Source: Schlegelella_A sp038225015 (GTDB taxonomy: Bacteria > Pseudomonadota > Gammaproteobacteria > Burkholderiales > Burkholderiaceae_C). Taken from it: a DNA stretch of 47,545 bases. Position numbers and translations under genes: made by a program. Location: the NCBI GenBank assembly GCA_038225015.1, contig JBBRFB010000010.1, forward strand, positions 1 through 47,545. Reading direction: 5' to 3'. This document shows, in pieces, positions 1-8,326 of this stretch. The first letter of the stretch is position 1, and every line of letters begins with the position of its first letter. A model generated the notes under the pieces. That model did not search any database, had not been told where the DNA came from, and worked only from the letters and a program-made list of their open reading frames with translations.

Positions 1-1111
1 CGAACGATGCCGGCGCCGGCGGCTCGGCCCGGGCGACGTGCGCCGTCGGCAGGCAGGTGGGCATTTGCGCCATCGAAACGGGCAGCGGATCGACGCCGGC
101 ATCGGTGCGCGAGACCGGCTCGAGCGTCGCCGCCGCGGCGGGGGAGACGATGGTGCCCGGCAAGGTGATCCCCGGGCGGCCGCGCGGCGGCACCGCGGCA
201 TTGCCGTCGAGCACGGCGCGCAGCTGCTCGCTGTTCTGCGGGCGCTGGTTCGGCCGCACCGACAGCATCCAGGACAGCGCCTCCAGGAACCGCGGCGAGA
301 CGCCAGGGACGATGCGGTGCTCGATCGCCTCGCTGTCGTCCTGCAGGGCGCGTGCGGTCGCCGGCGCCGGCGGCGCCCCGAACAGCAGGTAGTGAATCAC
401 GGCGCCGAGGGCATAAAGGTCGGTCCACGGGCCCTGGCGCAGTTGTGCCATCTCGGCGTACTGCTCGATCGGCGCATAGCTGGGCTTCAGGATCGCCGTC
501 AACGACTGGGTCCGGTCGCTGATCACGCGCCGCGCCGCGCCGAAGTCGAGCAGCACCGGCGGCCCGTCGTTCGGCAGCAGGATGTTGTCGGGCGCGATGT
601 CGCGGTGGTAGACGCCCTCGCGATGCAGCAGCTCGAGGGCGCCGAGCAGCGGCGCGATCACGCTGCGCACCCAGGCCTCGTCGGGCGGGTGCGCCATGCG
701 CCGGCGCGTGTCGCGCAAGGTCACCCCCTGCAGGAAGGGCATCACCATGTAGGCGGTGGCGTTGTCTTCCCAGAACCGGTAGACCTTCACCAGCGACGGG
801 TGGTCGAAGCGGGCGAGCAGGCGCGCCTCGTTGACGAACGAGCGCAGGCCGATCGCGTAGGTCTCTGCGAACGAACTCGAGCGCACGGTGATCTGCGGGC
901 CCAGGCCGCGTGCCGCGAGCGATGCCGGCATGTACTCCTTGAGCGCGACCTCGCGCTCGAGCGAGTGGTCGTACGCGAGGTAGACGATGCCGAAGCCGCC
1001 GACACCGAGAACGCGCAGGATCTCGAACTCGCCGAATCGGGTTCCCGCCGGCAGCGCGTCGTGATCTTCGATCACGGCGGCCGGCTGGGCAGGGGCGGGC
1101 GGAACAGTCAT
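1..1111 (-). CDS. Serine/threonine protein kinase, N-terminal part (cut by window edge)
   Basis: Hanks-type Ser/Thr protein kinase that phosphorylates proteins with ATP. The start codon is the ATG whose complement ends at 1111, and the frame stays open to the left edge, so the C-terminus is missing. Seen in the translation: a glycine loop (LGVGGFGIVY, about residues 35-44), the ATP-anchoring Lys in VALKEY (about K58), the catalytic HRD (about 169-171) with Asn five residues on, and DFG (about 189-191). The kinase fold ends near residue 295, followed by a Pro/Ala-rich linker running off the window. The start of the fold only 25 residues in shows a cytosolic N-terminal kinase. Proteins of this type often carry a membrane segment or sensor domain after the linker, but that part is not visible. 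It is divergent from argG with about 160 bases between them. Confidence 0.93.
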   Translation of the reverse strand, partial: MTVPPAPAQPAAVIEDHDALPAGTRFGEFEILRVLGVGGFGIVYLAYDHSLEREVALKEYMPASLAARGLGPQITVRSSSFAETYAIGLRSFVNEARLLARFDHPSLVKVYRFWEDNATAYMVMPFLQGVTLRDTRRRMAHPPDEAWVRSVIAPLLGALELLHREGVYHRDIAPDNILLPNDGPPVLLDFGAARRVISDRTQSLTAILKPSYAPIEQYAEMAQLRQGPWTDLYALGAVIHYLLFGAPPAPATARALQDDSEAIEHRIVPGVSPRFLEALSWMLSVRPNQRPQNSEQLRAVLDGNAAVPPRGRPGITLPGTIVSPAAAATLEPVSRTDAGVDPLPVSMAQMPTCLPTAHVARAEPPAPASF

Positions 1112-1272
1112 CGGGCGACGCGACGGCGAAGGGATGACGAGCTTACTCCAGCCCCCGGCGCTGCCGGCGCCCTTCGTCTACCCGCGCGGCGTGGCCGCGA
1201 AGCCCTCCACTAAGATCCCGGCTTCGCCCGGTCGCCCAGCCGGCATGCCGCACGCACCCCACCTGCCGACCC

Positions 1273-2619
1273 ATGGCCACCATCCTCCAGCACCTTCCAG
1301 CCGGCCAGAAAGTCGGCATCGCCTTCTCCGGCGGTCTCGACACGAGCGCAGCCTTGCACTGGATGCGCAACAAGGGCGCCGTGCCCTATGCCTACACGGC
1401 GAATCTCGGCCAGCCCGACGAGCACGACTACGACGACATACCGCGCCGGGCGATGCAGTACGGCGCCGAGAAGGCGCGGCTGGTCGACTGCCGTGCCCAG
1501 CTCGCCGCCGAGGGCCTCGCGGCGCTCCAGTGCGGTGCCTTCCACATCACCACCGCCGGGGTCACCTACTTCAACACGACCCCGCTCGGCCGCGCCGTTA
1601 CCGGCACGATGCTGGTCTCGGCGATGAAGGAAGACGGCGTCGACATCTGGGGCGACGGCAGCACCTACAAGGGCAACGACATCGAGCGCTTCTACCGCTA
1701 CGGCCTGCTCGTCAACCCGCAGCTGCGCATCTACAAGCCCTGGCTCGACCAGGCCTTCATCGACGAGCTCGGCGGCCGCGCCGAGATGTCGGCCTTCATG
1801 CAGCAGGCCGGCTTCGCCTACAAGATGTCGGCGGAGAACGCCTATTCGACCGACTCCAACATGCTGGGCGCGACGCACGAGGCCAAGGACCTGGAGCAGT
1901 TGACGAGCGGCATCACGATCGTCCAGCCGATCATGGGCGTGGCCTCGTGGAAGGACGAGGTCGAGGTGAAGCGCGAGTCGGTGACGGTGCGCTTCGACGA
2001 AGGCCGGCCAGTGGCGCTGAACGGCGTCGAGTACCGCGGCCTCGTCGAGCTGCTGCTCGAGGCCAACCGCCTCGGCGGCCGTCACGGCCTCGGCATGAGC
2101 GACCAGATCGAGAACCGCATCATCGAGGCGAAGAGCCGCGGCATCTACGAAGCGCCCGGCCTCGCCCTGCTCTTCATCGCCTACGAGCGGCTCGTGACCG
2201 GCATCCACAACGAGGACACGATCGAGCAATACCGCGACAACGGCCGCCGGCTCGGCCGTCTCCTGTACCAGGGCCGCTGGTTCGACCCGCAGGCGATCAT
2301 GCTGCGTGAGACGGCCGAGCGCTGGGTGGCGCGCGCCGTCAGCGGCGAAGTCACGATCGAGCTGCGCCGAGGCAACGACTACTCGATCATGAACACGACG
2401 TCGCCCAACCTGACCTACAAGCCGGAGCGGCTGACGATGGAAAAGGGCGAGTCCAGCTTTTCGCCGCAGGACCGGATCGGCCAGTTGACGATGCGCAACC
2501 TCGACATCGCCGACACGCGCGAGAAGCTGGTCACCTACGCCAGGGCGGGCCTGCTCAGCGTGGGTGGCGGCGCGCCGTTGCCGCAGTTGCGCACGCCCGA
2601 CGGCGACGACGCCGGCTGA
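1273..2619 (+). CDS. argG: Argininosuccinate synthase
   Basis: Joins citrulline and aspartate using ATP to form argininosuccinate, the penultimate step of arginine synthesis, in the cytosol. The protein is 448 residues, matching the long E. coli-type ArgG rather than the usual form of about 400 residues. The ATP-pyrophosphatase P-loop SGGLDTS is at residues 19-25. The citrulline and aspartate binding region includes GDGSTYKGND and NAYSTDSNMLG. The ATG at 1273 places the P-loop at the usual distance from the N-terminus. It is monocistronic, divergent from the kinase, and is followed by a possible terminator hairpin at 2662-2688. A weak TAAGAT at 1211-1216 could be a -10 element, but no convincing -35 accompanies it. 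Confidence 0.97.
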   Translation: MATILQHLPAGQKVGIAFSGGLDTSAALHWMRNKGAVPYAYTANLGQPDEHDYDDIPRRAMQYGAEKARLVDCRAQLAAEGLAALQCGAFHITTAGVTYFNTTPLGRAVTGTMLVSAMKEDGVDIWGDGSTYKGNDIERFYRYGLLVNPQLRIYKPWLDQAFIDELGGRAEMSAFMQQAGFAYKMSAENAYSTDSNMLGATHEAKDLEQLTSGITIVQPIMGVASWKDEVEVKRESVTVRFDEGRPVALNGVEYRGLVELLLEANRLGGRHGLGMSDQIENRIIEAKSRGIYEAPGLALLFIAYERLVTGIHNEDTIEQYRDNGRRLGRLLYQGRWFDPQAIMLRETAERWVARAVSGEVTIELRRGNDYSIMNTTSPNLTYKPERLTMEKGESSFSPQDRIGQLTMRNLDIADTREKLVTYARAGLLSVGGGAPLPQLRTPDGDDAG

Positions 2620-2661
2620 GCGAGGGCCGCGAATCCGTATCCCGAGTGGTTGTCGGACGAG

Positions 2662-2688
2662 GCCCGCCCGGCGCATAGTGCGGGCTTT
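2662..2688 (+). terminator. Possible intrinsic terminator after argG
   Basis: GCCCGC (2662-2667) and GCGGGC (2680-2685) form a 6-bp GC stem with a 12-base loop, followed by TTTCT. The loop is long and the T tract short, so termination would be weak. It lies 43 bases after the argG stop and before the next ATG at 2710, where a terminator is expected. Confidence 0.35.
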
Positions 2689-2709
2689 CTCACGGGACAC
2701 GGACACGAC

Positions 2710-3600
2710 ATGGCATCGATCGGAAAGCGGAACGAGACCGTCGCAACGACCAAGGCAGCGGACCGCCTGTACATCGTCTGGCTGGGCATGGCCAAGCGGG
2801 TGAAGTCGATGGGCCTTGTGAACCTGAAGGTTCAGTCGCTTGGCGAGAAGGACTTCAAGGCGCCCGGCGACGTCATGACGGCGAAGAAGAAGAATGCCGA
2901 CTGGATCTGGGAGTTCGACTACGACGCCTTCTCCTTCGAGTTCAACCTCGTCGTCGACTCGAAGAAGATGCTGCTCGCCAGCGCCAAGATGAACACCATC
3001 GGCGACATGAAGCAGCGCCGGGAGATCCTCGACAGCATGCGCGGCCCGACGAGCATGATCACGCAGCCCGATATCGACAAGTACATGAAGGAGTTGCAGG
3101 CGCGTGCGGCCAAGGGCGGCGATGTCAAGAAGATCGACGACGAGATCGAGGCGAAGAAGGCCGAGATCAAGCTCAACCAGGACTTCGTCGCCGGCCTTGC
3201 CAAGAGTGTCGAGAACCTCGATCGCGGCCAGCGCCAGATGGACCTCGAGCCGATCGCCGCGAAGATGAAGCTCGCAGGCTATGTGCGCTTCGTCTACGGC
3301 CTCGATGCCGGCTTCAACCCCTACGCGCTGATGAAGGGGCACTTCATGAAGGGCGCCAGCTACCCGCTGCCCTCGTTTCCTGCGGCCGTCGTCGACAAGC
3401 TCGTGAAGGAATTCGGTCCCGACGAGAAAGGGCAGCCCGATTTCGGGCCGGCCCGCAAGCTCGCCGTCAAGGTGATAGACGCGAAGGCCATGCCCGCCTA
3501 CCGCAAGCAGATGACGGAGCAGTCGACCAAGGCGATCAAGGAAGCGACGACGAAGGTCGACCAGCTGCAGGACAAGCGCCGCAAGGCGATCGGCGGCTGA
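2710..3600 (+). CDS. Lys-rich hypothetical protein with central coiled-coil-like region
   Basis: No family is recognised. From the ATG at 2710 the product is 296 residues. A TTG at 2650 would add 20 residues but lies inside the sequence that forms the putative argG terminator, so the ATG is preferred. There is no signal peptide or membrane segment, so the protein should be cytosolic. It is strikingly Lys-rich for a GC-rich genome, with KAADRL, TAKKKNADW and VDSKKM in the first 90 residues. It has a central charged helical stretch (KKIDDEIEAKKAEIK) and a helical C-terminus ending in KRRKAIGG. The middle has a conserved-looking hydrophobic part (GYVRFVYGLDAGFNPYALMKGHF). Structural, nucleic-acid-binding or stress-related roles are all possible, and none can be supported. 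It is convergent with murB. Confidence 0.8.
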   Translation: MASIGKRNETVATTKAADRLYIVWLGMAKRVKSMGLVNLKVQSLGEKDFKAPGDVMTAKKKNADWIWEFDYDAFSFEFNLVVDSKKMLLASAKMNTIGDMKQRREILDSMRGPTSMITQPDIDKYMKELQARAAKGGDVKKIDDEIEAKKAEIKLNQDFVAGLAKSVENLDRGQRQMDLEPIAAKMKLAGYVRFVYGLDAGFNPYALMKGHFMKGASYPLPSFPAAVVDKLVKEFGPDEKGQPDFGPARKLAVKVIDAKAMPAYRKQMTEQSTKAIKEATTKVDQLQDKRRKAIGG

Positions 3601-3619
3601 TCGCCGCGGCGAGCGCCAG

Positions 3620-4636
3620 TCAGACCACCACCGGCTCGTGCTGGAGCCGGATGCCGAAGCGGCCGTAGACGCTTTCCTGGATCGCCCGCGCCAGCGTCAT
3701 CACCTCGGAGCCGATGGCGCCGCCGCGATTGACCAGCACCAGCGCCTGCTTCTCGTAGACGCCGGCCTGGCCGACTGACTTGCCCTTCCAGCCGCAGGCA
3801 TCGATCATCCAGGCCGCCGCCAGCTTGACGCTGCCGTCGGCCATCGGGTAGTGGACGATCTCCGGGTCGCGGCCGATGATGTCGCGGCACTGCTCGGGCG
3901 TGACCACCGGGTTCTTGAAGAAGCTGCCCGCGTTGCCGATCTGTGCCGGATCGGGCAGCTTGGCGCGGCGAATGGTCGTCACCCAGTCGAAGACCTGGCG
4001 CGGGGTCGGCTCGGCGATGCCGGTCTCGGCCATCTTCTTCTGCAGCTCGAGGTAGCCGAGCACCGGCTGCCACGGCCGCGGCAGGCGAAAGCGCACCCGC
4101 GTGATCAGGCTGCGGCCGGCAAGCGAATGCTTGAAGACGCTGTCGCGGTAGCCGAAGTCGCAGATCGCGGGCCCCAGCGTGACGCTGCGCCCGGTGACGA
4201 GGTCGACGGCGTCGAGCGACTCGAAGCGGTCCTTCAGCTCGACGCCATAGGCGCCGATGTTCTGCACCGGCGCCCCGCCCGCCGTGCCGGGGATCAGCGC
4301 CAGGTTCTCCAGCCCGGGGCAACCGGCGTCGAGCGCGAACTCGACGAGGTCGTTCCAGTTCTCGCCGGCACCGGCCTCGACGATCCAGGCGTCGGCGCGC
4401 TCGCCGACGACGCGCATGCCCTTGACCTCCACCTTGAGGACGATCTGCGGCATGTCGCGGGTGAGGATGATGTTGCTGCCGCCGCCGAGGATGAACTTGG
4501 GTGCCAGGCCGAGATCGGCCGAATCGACGACGCGACGCACGTCGGCGTCGCTGGTGATGCGCACCAGCGTCTGGGCGACTGCCGGCAGGCCGAACGTGTT
4601 GTAGGGTCTGAGGCTCACCCCCGAGTCGATTTGCAT
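3620..4636 (-). CDS. murB: UDP-N-acetylenolpyruvoylglucosamine reductase
   Basis: FAD enzyme that reduces UDP-GlcNAc-enolpyruvate with NADPH to UDP-MurNAc in cytosolic peptidoglycan precursor synthesis. At 338 residues it matches type I (E. coli-like) MurB. The N-terminus has the typical LRPYNTFGLPA. The FAD-binding segment LGGGSNIILT is near residues 51-60, followed by IPGTAGGAPVQNIGAYGVEL. The active-site region GSFFKNPVV carries the serine that protonates the intermediate, and the conserved C-terminal GWKGKSVGQAGVYEKQ is present. The ATG complement at 4634-4636 fits the family N-terminus. It is divergent from yajQ across 63 bases, so the two probably share a promoter region. Confidence 0.97.
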   Translation of the reverse strand: MQIDSGVSLRPYNTFGLPAVAQTLVRITSDADVRRVVDSADLGLAPKFILGGGSNIILTRDMPQIVLKVEVKGMRVVGERADAWIVEAGAGENWNDLVEFALDAGCPGLENLALIPGTAGGAPVQNIGAYGVELKDRFESLDAVDLVTGRSVTLGPAICDFGYRDSVFKHSLAGRSLITRVRFRLPRPWQPVLGYLELQKKMAETGIAEPTPRQVFDWVTTIRRAKLPDPAQIGNAGSFFKNPVVTPEQCRDIIGRDPEIVHYPMADGSVKLAAAWMIDACGWKGKSVGQAGVYEKQALVLVNRGGAIGSEVMTLARAIQESVYGRFGIRLQHEPVVV

Positions 4637-4699
4637 GGGAGAATTTTCGCCGATTCCCTGTCACTCGCCGCCGGCACGGGCGGCCCCCGGAGACCGACG

Positions 4700-5188
4700 A
4701 TGCCCACCTTCGATACCGTGCTCGAGCCCAACATGGTCGAGGTGAAGAACGCGGTCGAGCAGACCGCCAAGGAGATCGGCACGCGCTTCGACTTCAAAGG
4801 CTCGGCCGCCCGGGTCGAGCTGAAGGACAAGGAAATCACGCTTTTCGCCGACAGCGAGTTCCAGATCGGCCAGGTGATCGATATCCTGATCGCCAAGCTC
4901 ACCAAGCGCAACGTCGACGTGCGCTTCCTTGACCGCAGCGCCAAGATCGAGAAGATCGGCGGCGACAAGGTCAAGCAGCCGCTCGTGGTGAAGAGCGGCA
5001 TCGACAGCGAGACGGCGAAACTGCTGCAGCAGACCATGAAGCAGAGCAAGCTCAAGGTGCAGGCCTCCATCCAGGGCGACACGGTTCGCGTCAGCGGCGC
5101 CAAGCGCGACGACCTGCAGGCCGCGATGGCGCTGATCCGCAAGGAGCTCGCCGACCAGCCGCTGTCGTTCAATAACTTCCGCGACTGA
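4700..5188 (+). CDS. yajQ: YajQ family nucleotide-binding protein
   Basis: 162-residue YajQ-family protein, cytosolic, built from two ferredoxin-like halves. Members have been reported to bind cyclic di-GMP or nucleotides and to act with transcription factors. Whether this one does so is not shown by sequence. Typical family segments are MPTFDTV at the N-terminus, FDFKGS near residue 32, FLDRSAK near residue 80, and the C-terminal ADQPLSFNNFRD. The ATG at 4700 has GGAG about 8 bases upstream. A longer open frame runs back through murB, but only the part from 4700 is conserved. The stop is one base before the GTG of the next gene, so the two are likely translationally coupled. Confidence 0.95.
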   Translation: MPTFDTVLEPNMVEVKNAVEQTAKEIGTRFDFKGSAARVELKDKEITLFADSEFQIGQVIDILIAKLTKRNVDVRFLDRSAKIEKIGGDKVKQPLVVKSGIDSETAKLLQQTMKQSKLKVQASIQGDTVRVSGAKRDDLQAAMALIRKELADQPLSFNNFRD

Positions 5189-5189
5189 C

Positions 5190-5825
5190 GTGCGCGTCGT
5201 CCTTGCCCTGCTGGCGGCGCTGGCCGCCGCCGGCGCCTCGGCCCAGACGGTGTCGATGGGCGGCAGCCTCGGCGGCCGGGCGCTGCTGGTGATCGACGGC
5301 AAGGCGAGAAACGTCGCGGTGGGCAGCACGGTCGGAGGCGTTCGCCTCGTCAGCGTCACCGGCAACGACGCAGTGGTCGAGATCCAGGGCAAGCGGCTGA
5401 CCCTGCTGCTCGGCGGCGCCCCCGCCAACCTCGGCGGCGCCGCCAGCGAAGGCACGGGCAGCCAGATCATCCTGCCCGCCGACGGCGGCGGGCATTTCGT
5501 CACCTCGGGAACGATCAACGGCCGCAGCGTCCGCTTCGTCGTCGACACCGGCGCGACGACGATCGCCATCGGCCAGGCAGAAGCCGACCGCATCGGCCTC
5601 GCCTACAAGAACGGTCGGATCGGATTCACGCACACCGCCAACGGCTCGGTGCCGACGTACCGGATAGCGCTCAACTCGGTTCGGATCGGCGATGTCGAAG
5701 TCTTCAACGTCGAGGCGAGCGTGCTCCCGGCCGCGCTACCCTATGTGCTGCTCGGCAACAGCTACCTGACACGGTTCCAGATGCGGCGCGCCAACGACCG
5801 CATGACGCTCGACAAGCGCCCGTGA
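5190..5825 (+). CDS. Secreted retropepsin-like aspartic protease (clan AA)
   Basis: 211-residue protein starting with GTG one base after the yajQ stop. It has a Sec signal peptide (hydrophobic residues 3-15, cleavage likely after ASA near residue 18), so it acts in the periplasm. After an N-terminal beta-rich part of about 85 residues comes a single retropepsin domain with the catalytic motif FVVDTGATT (Asp119) and a matching C-terminal LLGNSYL segment. Such proteins work as homodimers because each chain provides one catalytic Asp. This resembles the TIGR02281 clan AA family. Substrates are unknown. Coupling to yajQ suggests co-expression. It is convergent with the MFS gene, and a short palindrome covers both 3' ends. 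Confidence 0.85.
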   Translation: MRVVLALLAALAAAGASAQTVSMGGSLGGRALLVIDGKARNVAVGSTVGGVRLVSVTGNDAVVEIQGKRLTLLLGGAPANLGGAASEGTGSQIILPADGGGHFVTSGTINGRSVRFVVDTGATTIAIGQAEADRIGLAYKNGRIGFTHTANGSVPTYRIALNSVRIGDVEVFNVEASVLPAALPYVLLGNSYLTRFQMRRANDRMTLDKRP

Positions 5826-5840
5826 TTTAGGGCCTAAATC
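5824..5840. repeat. Perfect 8-bp palindrome at convergent gene ends
   Basis: GATTTAGG (5824-5831) and CCTAAATC (5833-5840) are perfect inverted arms around one central base. The element overlaps the stop codon of the upstream plus-strand gene and contains the TAG stop of the minus-strand MFS gene. It is AT-rich in a GC-rich surround. As RNA it could fold only with a shortened stem. It could equally be a dimeric protein site or chance. Confidence 0.4.
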
Positions 5841-7030
5841 GCCTCGGCCCGCCGTGGCCGCGAACGCGCGGCCCAGAACGACAGCGTGGCGACGACGCCG
5901 ACCGCTGCCAGCGCCAGCCCGACGCCGCGATAGCTGTGCAGCGTGAGCAGCAGCCAGGCGGCGCCGAGCGGCGCGGCGGCGCGCGCGAACAATGTGATCG
6001 AGCTCATGGCACCGCTGATCCGGCCGACCTCGCGGGCGCCGAAGAACGACGGCACGATGTGGCCGCGCACGATCGTCGTCAGGCCGTTGGAGATGCCGAA
6101 CAGCACGGCGAAGGCGACCAGCCCGGCAAAGCCGTTGGCAAACGCGAAGAGCGTGAACGCGACGGGCACACCGGCGAGCACGGCGATGCCGAGCTGACGC
6201 GGCGTCAGGCGCGAGCCGAAGGCGACGAAGGCGAGCCGGCCCGCGATCTGCGCCGGCCCGAACCAGACGACGACGGCGAGCGACCTCGCCTCGTCGAGGC
6301 CCTTTTCCGCGAACGCCGGGATGACGTGCGCCCAGAGCGCCGCAGCGACGAAGGCGTGGCAGGTGAAGGCCAGCGTCAGGAGCCAGAACGCCGGCCCGCG
6401 CATCGCCTCGCCGATGCGCGTACCCGGCAGCACGGCGGGCCGCTCGCCGGTGACCCTCGGCGTCGGCGTGCCCGACAGCGCCCAGCCGTGGAGCGGCGCC
6501 ACCACGACGACGAGGAAGACGCCGATCGCCAGCAAGGCGCCGCGCCAGCCGAACCGGCCGATCAGCCAGGCGGCCGATGGAAACGACAGCGTGCTGGCGA
6601 GGCCGCCGACCAGCGTCAGCGTCGTGATCGCCTGCCGGTAGCGATCGGGAAAGCGTCGCGTCACCTCGCTGAACACCGGGTCGTAGAGCGTCATCGCCAT
6701 GGCCACGCCGATGACGGCCCAGCTCGCATAGAGCCCGCCGAGACTGCTCGCGAACGACCAGCCGATGAAGCCGAGGCCACCGAGCGCGGCGCCGAGCACG
6801 AGCACCGCCCGTCCGTGCCCGCGGTCGATCGCGGCGCCGACGGCGTAGGTCGCGAGGCCCGAAATGGCCAGGCCGAGGGTGAAGGCGCCCATCACTTCGG
6901 GCCGGCTCCACTCCGCCTCGCGCTGCATCGACAGCACGAACGACGAGAAGCCGTAGAAGAGCGCGGCCCAGGTCAGCAGCTGCCCGGTGGCGAGCGCGCC
7001 GATCGTCGCGCCGAACCCGGGCTTCGTCAT
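5834..7030 (-). CDS. MFS transporter (12-TM permease)
   Basis: Major facilitator superfamily permease of 398 residues from the ATG complement at 7028-7030; a TTG two codons upstream is less likely. The translation alternates hydrophobic helices and short loops through its whole length, consistent with 12 membrane segments and no extra domain. The loop after TM2 carries the MFS-A-type signature GAAIDRGHGR. A longer Arg/Thr/Pro-rich central loop near residue 200 separates the two halves. Substrate cannot be read from sequence. It is divergent from the acyl-CoA dehydrogenase pair by about 100 bases, so a carboxylate or lipid-degradation substrate is possible but unproven. Confidence 0.9.
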   Translation of the reverse strand: MTKPGFGATIGALATGQLLTWAALFYGFSSFVLSMQREAEWSRPEVMGAFTLGLAISGLATYAVGAAIDRGHGRAVLVLGAALGGLGFIGWSFASSLGGLYASWAVIGVAMAMTLYDPVFSEVTRRFPDRYRQAITTLTLVGGLASTLSFPSAAWLIGRFGWRGALLAIGVFLVVVVAPLHGWALSGTPTPRVTGERPAVLPGTRIGEAMRGPAFWLLTLAFTCHAFVAAALWAHVIPAFAEKGLDEARSLAVVVWFGPAQIAGRLAFVAFGSRLTPRQLGIAVLAGVPVAFTLFAFANGFAGLVAFAVLFGISNGLTTIVRGHIVPSFFGAREVGRISGAMSSITLFARAAAPLGAAWLLLTLHSYRGVGLALAAVGVVATLSFWAARSRPRRAEAI

Positions 7031-7130
7031 GGACAACGATTATTCCTGGGTGGCGGCGCTGTCCAGCCAGCGACAGTGGGGCTCCCTTGAACGTGCTAAA
7101 ACCATCGTCCCTGCCTCGTACGGGAACGTC

Positions 7131-8324
7131 ATGAATCTCGATTTCACCCCGGAAGAGCTGGCCTTTCGCGCCAAGATCCGCGCCTGGGTCGCCGACAACC
7201 TGCCGAAGGAAATCAGCGACAAGGTCCGCCATTCCATCCGCCTCTCGCGCGACGACATGCAGCGCTGGGCGAAGATCCTCGGCAAGCAGGGATGGCTCGG
7301 CTGGGGCTGGCCGAAGGAGTTCGGCGGCCCCGGCTGGAACGCGATCCAGAAGCACCTGTTCGAGGAAGAGACGGCTCTGGCCGGCGCGCCGCGCGTCATT
7401 CCCTTCGGCCCGGTGATGGTGGCGCCCGTCATCATGGCGTTCGGCTCGCCCGAGCAGCAGAAGCGCTTCCTGCCCGGCATCGCCAGCGGCGAGGTCTGGT
7501 GGAGCCAGGGCTACAGCGAGCCCGGCTCGGGCTCCGACCTGGCGTCGCTGAAGACCCGCGCCGAGCGCGTGCACACGAAGGACGGCGACAAGTTCATCGT
7601 CAACGGCCAGAAGACATGGACCACCCTCGGCCAGTACGGCGACTGGATCTTCTGCCTCGTGCGCACCTCGAGCGACGGCAAGCCGCAGACCGGCATCAGC
7701 TTTCTCCTCATCGACATGAAGTCGAAGGGCGTCACCGTGCGCCCGATCATCACGATGGACGGCGAGCGCGAGGTCAACGAGGTCTGGTTCGACAACGTCG
7801 AGGTGCCGGCCGACCAGCTGATCGGCGAGGAGAACAAGGGCTGGACCTACGCCAAGCACCTGCTCGCCCACGAGCGGACCAACATCGCCGACGTCAACCG
7901 CGCCAAGCGCGAGCTCGAGCGGCTGAAGCGGATCGCCCGCGCCGAAGGCGTCTACGAGAGGGGCGGCTTTCGCGACGAGATCGCCCGCCTCGAGGTCGAG
8001 GTGGTCGCGCTCGAGATGATGGTGCTTCGCGTGCTGTCGGCGGAAAAGAGCGGCAAGCAGAGCCTCGACGTCGCCGGCCTTTTGAAGATCCGCGGCAGCG
8101 AGATCCAGCAACGCTACAGCGAGCTCATGATGCTCGCGGCCGGGCCCGCCGCGCTGCCGCTCGACAACGAGGCGATGGAAGCCGGCTGGCAGGGCGACCT
8201 GTCCGGCGCCGCCTTCGTCGCCCCGCTCGCCGCCACCTACTTCAACATGCGCAAGACGACCATCTACGGCGGGTCGAACGAAGTGCAACGCAATATCGTC
8301 GCCCAGACGGTTCTCGGGAGCTGA
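7131..8324 (+). CDS. Acyl-CoA dehydrogenase (PimC-like, larger subunit type)
   Basis: FAD-dependent acyl-CoA dehydrogenase that introduces an alpha-beta double bond into an acyl-CoA. It is 397 residues from the ATG at 7131; the open frame extends further upstream, but MNLDFTPEEL is the normal family N-terminus. Seen: YSEPGSGSDLASL (flavin and substrate loop), VNGQKTWTT, and the C-terminal TTIYGGSNEVQRN. In most family members the position after IY is the catalytic Glu (IYEGT); here it is Gly. A Glu in LLAHERTN near residue 250 may serve instead, as in isovaleryl- and long-chain-type enzymes. It is two bases upstream of a second, diverged dehydrogenase, and the two probably form a heteromer. 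Confidence 0.92.
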   Translation: MNLDFTPEELAFRAKIRAWVADNLPKEISDKVRHSIRLSRDDMQRWAKILGKQGWLGWGWPKEFGGPGWNAIQKHLFEEETALAGAPRVIPFGPVMVAPVIMAFGSPEQQKRFLPGIASGEVWWSQGYSEPGSGSDLASLKTRAERVHTKDGDKFIVNGQKTWTTLGQYGDWIFCLVRTSSDGKPQTGISFLLIDMKSKGVTVRPIITMDGEREVNEVWFDNVEVPADQLIGEENKGWTYAKHLLAHERTNIADVNRAKRELERLKRIARAEGVYERGGFRDEIARLEVEVVALEMMVLRVLSAEKSGKQSLDVAGLLKIRGSEIQQRYSELMMLAAGPAALPLDNEAMEAGWQGDLSGAAFVAPLAATYFNMRKTTIYGGSNEVQRNIVAQTVLGS

Positions 8325-8326
8325 CC

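Noticed and set aside
38..1213. Plus-strand open frame of 391 codons
   Set aside because: Antisense to the kinase, whose catalytic motifs are all readable on the minus strand.
1181..1272. argG promoter
   Set aside because: TAAGAT at 1211-1216 resembles a -10 box but no -35 or ARG-box pattern could be defended.
4663..4690. 6-bp GC hairpin just before the yajQ ribosome binding site
   Set aside because: Short stem of common GCCGCC/GGCGGC type in a GC-rich genome; no further support.
5736..8288. Minus-strand open frame of 850 codons
   Set aside because: Overlaps the MFS and acyl-CoA dehydrogenase genes in the wrong frame or strand; low-complexity composition.
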